From the NCBI GenBank assembly GCA_964019415.1, contig OZ025878.1, positions 1,409,001 to 1,473,000 of the forward strand: 64,000 nt of DNA, written 5' to 3'. The position numbers and the translations under genes are program-made. Below are positions 57,434 through 64,000 of this stretch, one piece after another. Every line of letters begins with the position of its first letter. Position 1 is the first letter of the stretch. The notes below the pieces were generated by a model. That model made no database searches and was not told the origin of the DNA. It was given only the letters and a program-made list of their open reading frames with translations. The DNA is from Ianthella basta. Taxonomy: Eukaryota; Porifera; Demospongiae; Verongiida; Ianthellidae.

Positions 57434-59566
57434 TGTGTGTGTGTTTATGTGTGAGTGTGTATATGTACGTATACTAGTGTGTATGTGAGTGTAATGAGAG
57501 AGAGTCACACGTAAGTCTTCATAGTTGAACCTGGTCCTTACACTTACACTTAAAATAGAGTTTCAGAGAGATACATTCAGAAGCTGGTTCCCCTGAGATT
57601 GAGGAGGCCCCTGAGGTAACGAGCTATCCCCAAAGTGGGCTGGGTCCAGGAGGTGCCACTCTATTAAAAGTGGAAGATGAGAAGTTGAAAGATGATGATT
57701 TGTATGAATTGTTACATGAGACATTTATACCTCAAGGTTAGCCATGGGAATTACATAATTGACTGCCGTTATGTATAGTGTTCACTAATATGTACTGTGT
57801 GTGTTTAGGCTTCCAATTTAGTAATTTGGCATGGGTGCCAGGATTGGTCACTCGTCCAATCAGTTCAAAGGTGGGTAATTGTTTAAAGAATCTTGTCTGC
57901 ACATGTAGAACATGTCCTTCTACACCTTGTAGCTAGTGGGTTTAATACTATCCCTCTAGGTTACACTCCTCCCCTTCCCTCTCCTCCCCTTCCCTCCCTT
58001 CCCCTCCCTTCCCCTTCCCTAATGTAGTACATTTCAGTTATTAGAAGGGACTCTAATCAGATCAACAAACTAATGACGGAGAAGGAGGCTCTGCGCTACA
58101 TCAATGTTGAGTGCAATAAGGCATTGGAGAGTTTGGCATTCAAGTGTCGCCGGGAGCAACCATGTCATGTGACCAGTGTTGCCATGGATATTTCCTTCCC
58201 AAATGACGATGAGGTGCAATTGCTAGTCAGTGCCATGGCAACCAAAATGGCTCCGTCAAATGAAAGCCCCTTAGAACAGTCACAAATGGAATCGTCCTTT
58301 GAGAGTCAACAGGTGTGAATGCTGGAGACTGTAAGCTGTAGGCTTACAGAACAGTTGTATTTTAACGTGTTTTGTGTGTTTCATTCTCAATTTGCTGTGT
58401 AGGATCATGTGATGCTGACATCATTTGAGGTCATCCCAGATCACACCATTGCCAAGCACTTGGGACTGATCAACTTGTTCATTATTCGAGAGACAACTGC
58501 TCTTTATGAGGTCAGCTTTCTCCTTGAATGTGCATCCATACAACTACTGACTGTAGTGTCACACTGTTGTCACAGTGATTGCCTTCAGCACTGTCACTTT
58601 TGTCTCTTTCGTCATCTTGTCACTGTGTTGACTGCTGTCACTATTGTATTGCCTTCCACTGTGTTTGTCACTAACAGCACCTACATCTGTATCAGTATAC
58701 ACCCAGAATCACTCATGTCACCATGATGACCACTATGTCACTGTTGTCATTGATGTCACTAATGTCATCACTGTTGTCACTAATGTCACTAATGTCATCC
58801 TCCCTTCAGCAAGGAGGCACTGCCGGCTTCCTCCAGATGTTTCTCCTTGAGGCGACCAGTATGGCCACACAGACAGTGAGGGTGTTGGGCGGGAACGCTG
58901 TCGTCAACTACAAAGTCAACGACTGTATGCTTCAGGACAGCCCTCACAAGAATCAGGTGATGATGTAATTTAGTTGCTATGGTGATGCTATTTAAGTGAA
59001 ATGGGTCTCGACAGTGAGGTGTGGAGAGGTTCCACTGTACTATATAGTATTGTGTGTAGTAAATCAAATGATACATTAAAGCTATGAATTTTGACAAATT
59101 TAGGGAGTAGAGCAAAATTGCTAAAATTATACCTGAAGATATGTTTTTGTACAGGCAAAGTTTTTATACACAAAACTTGAAGTTGCTAAAATTAGTACTC
59201 TCCAGATCCTGAACTTTTCGAATACTAAATTTACGTGGTTGTCACTAAAACATTTAGCCTTGAAGGCAAGTCGATAGCTACGCATGTACGTACCTGCAAT
59301 GTGTCATGTCTTTGCAGTTGTGGTATGATGTTGTGCAAATGCTGACACTCTTGTGTTGTGTCATGTAGAGTCAATGTCTGTTGAACCTGAGTGGGGATGT
59401 GGTCTTTGTTGAGAAACAGTCACAAGAGGGAGCTGCATCTGGTAGCCATCTTGATGCTACAGCTGATGAAAATCCTTTAGTGTCACGCCATACAGCAGCT
59501 GTGTCTCCACCAACCCAACAGCAGCAACATCCGAAACAGTATACTCACAGAGAAACACAGTGCTGA
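56105..59566 (+). pseudogene. C2CD5: 5'-truncated C2CD5 copy (exons 12-22)
   Basis: Duplicate of the 3' half of C2CD5, lacking exons 1-11 and thus the C2 domain. Exon equivalents: 12' 56105-56188, 13' about 56269-56343, 14' 56577-56705, 15' 56878-56940, 16' 57210-57302, 17' 57559-57736, 18' 57809-57870, 19' 58028-58312, 20' 58403-58510, 21' 58810-58956, 22' 59369-59566. Exon 12' has lost two cysteines (SHCGLC to SYFGPC) and the G before its donor (AAGTGG for AGGTGG). Exon 13' has a 4-base insertion (CTAATGCATGACAACC) and loses its last 70 or so coding bases. In contrast exons 14'-22' keep length, splice sites and frame. Either a dead copy whose rear part has not had time to decay, or a shorter transcript with a new start; the data do not decide. 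Confidence 0.85.
57303..57475. repeat. GT-rich microsatellite at the exon 16' donor
   Basis: Starts at the GTATGTGTGTG donor; pure (GT)n about 57370-57427. Same place as the array in unit 1 but of different length and interruption pattern. Confidence 0.9.
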
Positions 59567-60202
59567 CATACTAGCGCTGCCTATAACTGTGTGTACTGTT
59601 AACACTACATGAAGCTTATAATATGCCTGGCACTTATTTTGAGAAGTGAAGGACAGCTGCAGTGCGGCCGTGTTGCTAGTTTAGTTTTATTGCATTGTTA
59701 GTGCACGTGCGTGTATTATACCACTTTTTGGATGAGGCCACCTATATATCAATTTGGCGTCATTTTTTAAAAGATATAGGCAATTAAAGTAAACTACAGT
59801 TGGGTATGAGACTATAGCCCCCCTTTCAAATGGCACTGTGAATCTGGATTAGAATCCGCATTTAGCTCCTAGAGTGCTAGTTGCATTGACATGGCACAGA
59901 GGCTCTATTTCGGTTTGGTCCAGTACAACTATAGCTACCTGCGTGCATGTGAGGTAGAATGGAACGGCACCTGGTGCATGTGCAGCCATGCCAAGCATTT
60001 CCTCCAGCCCCATGCAGATTCTGATTGGGAATGACGTGGTAAACCTAGGTCTCATCCTGTAGTAGGGCGCTATTTTCTAGCTTCAATCGTCATTTCGATG
60101 TGTGTCGTTTATAATTAATCATGCAACCTTCGGTTTCCCGGCGCGGGGGATACTTTATACGGGGCCGGGATAAAAATAAAATGTGACACCCCCGCAATTA
60201 AA
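59567..60202. other. Intergenic, truncated C2CD5 copy to second kinase
   Basis: Duplicate of 39617-40123 plus a 138-bp stretch (about 59661-59798) not present in unit 1. No gene seen. Confidence 0.5.
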
Positions 60203-62924
60203 ATGGCCGTTAGTCGCTTGGTAGAGGAGCTTCTTCTTGATTCGGAGGATGTGCGAGAAACTGGTAAGAAGCTGGGTACAGGGTCGTACGGTGCGGTAGT
60301 GGAGGTAGAGTATCTCGGGAAGTTGTGCGCTGCCAAACGGATTCACTGGGTTTGGAAAGAGTGGGGTGGCAAGCCTGGGGAGGAATTCAAGCGGGAATGC
60401 GAAATCTGGAGTCGACTGCGGCATCCAAACGTGGTCCAGCTGCTCGGCCTCCTGTACGAAATGTCCAGTGATCCATGGCCAGCTACGGCACTTCCGGCGA
60501 TTGTCATGGAGAAAATGGACTGCACTTTGTATGAATTCGTGGTGAGGCGGCCTCGCGAGGAGATCCCTCTCGCCGTCAAGATTGACGTCTTGTATCAGGC
60601 GGCACAGGGTCTGGCCTACCTTCACGGCCAGCGCCCTCCCGTCGTCCACAGAGACCTCACTCCCAACAACATCCTCATCAAGATAGACAGCATGACGGCA
60701 AAGCTATCCGACATCGGTGTCGCTCGAGTGCTTCGCCAACAGACCAGCAGCGCAGGGGGCAGCACAGGGACCGGTATACTCGGCGCGGTAACCTTCATGT
60801 CTCCTGAGGCGCTTTCAAGTACCAAAATAACACACCCTGATCGTATTGATGTCTTTTCATTTGGCTGCATCATCATCTGTGTGGTCACGCACCAGTGGCC
60901 CTCCCCCAGTTCACAAATAAAGCAAGAGCAAGGAAAGTTGGTTGTCCGCACAGAGGTAGAACGAAGAGAGCACTTCCTCAGTCAATGTGATTCTGAAGAA
61001 CAGAACTGCTTTCTTGATGTGATTCACAAGTGCTTGCAGTATGAGCCTTTGGAGCGCCCAAAAAGTATGCATTTGGTGAAGAATATGACAGAGCTCAAAG
61101 ATACCTACCCGCTGAAGAGTTACATTGAGCTGCTCAAGGTTAGTTTGAGGAAAGATGCATGTCACCCAAAGCTGTATGCATGATGACTACAATAGGGTTC
61201 CAATGTAGCAGGCTCCACAGGCATGCCATTATTACAAGGTGCACTTACTATTTGTATGATGATGAGCATTCCATCCAGCCAGCTTGTGAGCTGAGGATGA
61301 AGGAGACTGTACACCTGTGTAATGTGTTTCTTCTGAATCATTGTGTATTTACATTTTCACACATCGGACATGCCCCTCTGGTTTGTCTGCCAGATAAGGT
61401 CGTTCTTCAGACTATGTCGCCAATTGGTCAGTATATAATTGTTCAATGGACATAGATGTCAAGTTGTTTTAATTTAGCAAATTGATTTAATTTTAAGCTG
61501 CATGCCCTTCCTAGTGATGTCTGACAACTAGGAGAGCATGCCTTGTGCTTATGATGCAACGATACCCCACATTGAAGTGTGCCTAAGATGTGCACTACAC
61601 ACCTTGCTTACGTTGCTTGCTGGTAACATTTAGCTGCTAGTGCAGATAACAACAAACGTTCAGGCAATATTTGTTTATTTTCTGATTTATCTTCTTGCCA
61701 TTCTGTGCATTTTCCTATTGTGCAATTGTGCTGCATTTGCCCAGGAGGTGCAGGGTCAGCCGAGAGACGGATCTTCCCAGTTGAGTGCTCCCAAGGAGAA
61801 GGATAGCGTAGAACACTGGCAATTGCAGGTATATGCATGAGAAGCCAATATGCATGTTGAAGACTGTGCACTATAGCATATCTAGGACCTTTGTATTATT
61901 AAACTCTCCTTTTGTCCAATGCAACGTACTTGCCAGTAGGCAAGATCACTTCTGTTAGGCTTGGCAGGACTTTATACAGTGAAACCTGTCTAAGACAGCT
62001 ATACCTGTGGGCCAGTTGTAACTGACCTTTATAACCCATGGAGGACACTTCTGGAGCTCCACTTTATAATCCCTGAGAGTTTGGTGGCGCCCTGAGCAGT
62101 AGTGTTTGCCTGAATTGCGAACGAACAAACAAACAAACGAAATGAATTATACAAATTGAATACTGAATCTTACCTGAGTCAACAGGACTGGAAATGCTTT
62201 ATTCACTTTCACTGACTATAGCCTCCATTTTCTCGATTGCACAATCAGTGATGTAGACAGTGGTTATTGGAATCGTGTACAACAGCCAAAGTTTGTGGAT
62301 TGCCCATCCACATGCAGCTAGCAAATGAAAAGGACAGCATTGAGTTGCAATGGCCACCTCCTCTTCAAGTTCAAAAGCTCAAAGCCGTGGCACTTGAGCC
62401 GCTGCACTTCAAAAGTGCTTCTGACACCTCTGTTTACATGCACGATATGAATGTGATAGGTGTGCACGAATTAGACTTGATCATGATAGTGGTGAAAGCA
62501 GTGGTGTCAGCAATTCTCACACTCTCGTTTTTGGTGACTATAGAAGAAGTGTTATAATACGTAGGGATTGGTGGAAATGTTGAACCATGTAGTGTTGAAT
62601 GGCATATGCATGTGTAATGTATTTAAATGAAGTCCATTAACTTGCAGGCAAGCAACATGGAGTTAACCAAGAAGGTGAAAGAATTACAACAGACATCTCA
62701 ATCTCTAGAGGTGAGCCTGTCCAAAAGGACTACTTGCTCTGTATATCTGTATATATCTGTCTCTGTATATATCTGTATATCTGTAGCAATGGATTATGTT
62801 TGCTGTAGCAATGGATTATGTTTGCTGCTTGTTCTTGCAGAGGGAACTATCTGAGAAACAGCAGAGCCTTGAATCAAAACAGAGAGAAGTAGAAGCCTTA
62901 AGTGCTAAGCTCTCGTCATGCCAG
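60203..62924 (+). CDS. Second kinase of the kinase-CARD family, 3' end outside the window
   Basis: Paralogue of the gene at 40124. Exon 1 60203-61138 (312 codons), then 62648-62710 (coiled-coil start ASNMELTKKVKELQQ) and 62841-62924 (RELSEKQQSLES to LSSCQ), all phase 0. A further possible exon 61745-61828 (EVQGQPRDGSSQLSAPKEKD, phase 0, good splice sites) would be specific to this copy. Gly loop GTGSYG, the AAK lysine and HRDLTPNN are kept. DFG has become DIG (170-172), and the activation segment differs (GAVTFMSPEAL against GTEHFMPPETF), as do residues around FVVRRPREE. Repeat, TM and CARD exons would lie beyond 64000 and cannot be judged. Loss of the DFG Phe is tolerated in some kinases, so activity is open. 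Confidence 0.8.
61976..62037. mobile_element. Half MITE, TACAGTGAAACCTGTCTAAG family
   Basis: One terminal repeat plus CAGTTGTAACTGACCTTTAT; the other half is missing. Lies in an intron of the second kinase. Confidence 0.6.
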
Positions 62925-62954
62925 GTATGGGAGCAAATTCATTACCCAGGACCA

Positions 62955-63491
62955 TACCATATGCGCTCAAACTATTCGTGGACTAAACTTTCCCGTTTTT
63001 TGCGGGTAGCCATCGGTGAATAATTTAATCTGCGAATATTTGGGCAAAAGTGTTGCATAACTGTTAAAACATGGACATCACATGGCACAATGTGACGTCC
63101 CTTGTTCTTTTGTTGCCTTTGTGACGTCTCTGGGTACAAATATGATTGTCGCTTTGTTTCGCACCAGTTTAGCATTCAGTTACCCTTGTGTGAAGTCTTC
63201 AAGAATGTCGATTCATTCCTACTTTACAGTGAAGCACTGTGATGAGCCCGAGTTGGAAAGGTTGTTTCTCCTGGCGTGGCAGAGGGTATGGGAGGCAGAG
63301 AGCACTACGGGTATGTAGTATGCATAACTGAAATGAAGCGGTCGGCAGGCGTTCTCTCCAACTTGAGAATAATATAATATAACATTTATAATGTTGGTGA
63401 CCCAAGCATCAGCGAAAATAAAAACCACAAAAATTTACCAATCTTCTAACCGCAAATGTTTAGTCTGCGAATAGTTTGAGCGCATACTGTA
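62955..63491. mobile_element. TIR element in the second kinase gene
   Basis: About 537 bp with 34-bp near-perfect inverted ends (core ATGCGCTCAAACTATTCG) bounded by TA. The inside has an exon-like open stretch (GAGCCCGAGTTGGAAAGG region). Absent from unit 1. Confidence 0.82.
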
Positions 63492-64000
63492 GAATGTATA
63501 TCTATGGTATGTTGCAGAAAGAGTTAACGTAGTATGGGCGTACATTGTGATACGGACGGGTACGGGTACGCTATGTGGTATGCACTACACACCTTGTTTA
63601 AGTTGCTTGTTGTTAAGTTAACATTTAGCTGCTGTGGAATCTAGTGCAGATAACAACAAACATGCAGGCAATATTTGCATGTGTTTAACAACCAATCAGT
63701 ACAGTATGTGTTGCACTATAGCATACGTATCTGGGACCGTAGTCCGGGAGTGTCAGGTATTTCGATGGCCAACTTACGGATGGGAGGATGTCTTGCAGGG
63801 TAGTGGGCTTTGCCTTTGTCCTTAGCATATACAGTGCACCAGTGCGGCAGTGAGAGGTCAAATAACTTGCAATCAGCACTTGCTATGTGAACCTGTCTCC
63901 AGACAGCTCGCAGTCTCTCCAGGGCTTATTTTGGCCTCGTTGTTGTGCAAGCATTGCACAAGCATGACGGATATACATACATGAGCATAGAATTTCATTG
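63492..64000. other. Right-edge intronic sequence of the second kinase
   Basis: 63575-63745 is a second, diverged copy of 61585-61895 (shared TAGTGCAGATAACAACAAAC and TGCACTATAGCATA) without the possible exon in it. No coding exon can be assigned before the window ends. Confidence 0.5.

Larger units (their letters stand above)
56050..62935. repeat. Segmental duplication, unit 2
   Basis: Collinear with 35810-44700 (see there), about 20.2 kb downstream and in the same orientation. It begins inside C2CD5 intron 11 and continues past kinase exon 3, where an inserted TIR element and rearranged repeats obscure the alignment. Confidence 0.92.

Noticed and set aside
62302-62560. Extra exon of the second kinase around ANEKDSIELQW
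   Set aside because: Resembles the possible exon at 61745 but lacks a clear donor in a consistent phase.

Overview
The window looks like nuclear DNA of an early-branching animal, most likely a sponge. This is an inference from metazoan orthologues (IRP1/ACO1, MAGOH, guanine deaminase, C2CD5, a RIPK2-like kinase-CARD protein), many short GT-AG introns packed with microsatellites and minisatellites, close gene spacing, and TTAGGG-type telomere-like repeats. No gene here is bacterial or organellar.

Layout. 425-820 (-) is a small unrecognised two-exon gene, head-to-head with 915-11848 (+), a complete 17-exon iron regulatory protein 1/cytosolic aconitase. 12261-12941 (+) is a proline-rich two-TM membrane protein and 13736-14749 (+) an intronless TPR-like protein resembling human C8orf76. 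15521-18072 (-) is a six-exon MAGOH. 18640-23923 (-) and 24968-30833 (-) are two tandem, complete 15-exon guanine deaminase genes. Between them sits a TIR element with 9-bp target duplications that carries a RecQ-helicase fragment. 30896-39616 (+) is a complete 22-exon C2CD5, whose start codon lies only 62 bp from that of the second deaminase. 40124-54877 (+) is a ten-exon gene for a predicted protein kinase - coiled coil - Pro/Thr/Ser repeats - TM - CARD protein. Its introns contain a broken Penelope-like retroelement, an almost whole hAT transposon and several MITEs.

A tandem segmental duplication then repeats the end of C2CD5 and the start of the kinase gene: from about 56.05 kb there is a 5'-truncated C2CD5 copy (exons 12-22) and, from 60203, a second kinase gene that runs off the right end of the window.

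Cross-cutting features. Intron starts are often (GT)n or G-rich and intron ends CT-rich on the transcribed strand. In both guanine deaminase genes, minisatellite units contain a copy of the exon end plus its 5' splice site. Compact promoters hold recognisable motifs: a triple DR1 nuclear-receptor array (IRP1), a perfect kappaB site (deaminase 2/C2CD5) and CRE octamers (MAGOH, C8orf76-like). Exon models were built by hand: reading phase was checked across every junction, and most junctions were anchored on remembered human protein sequences. No database search was run.
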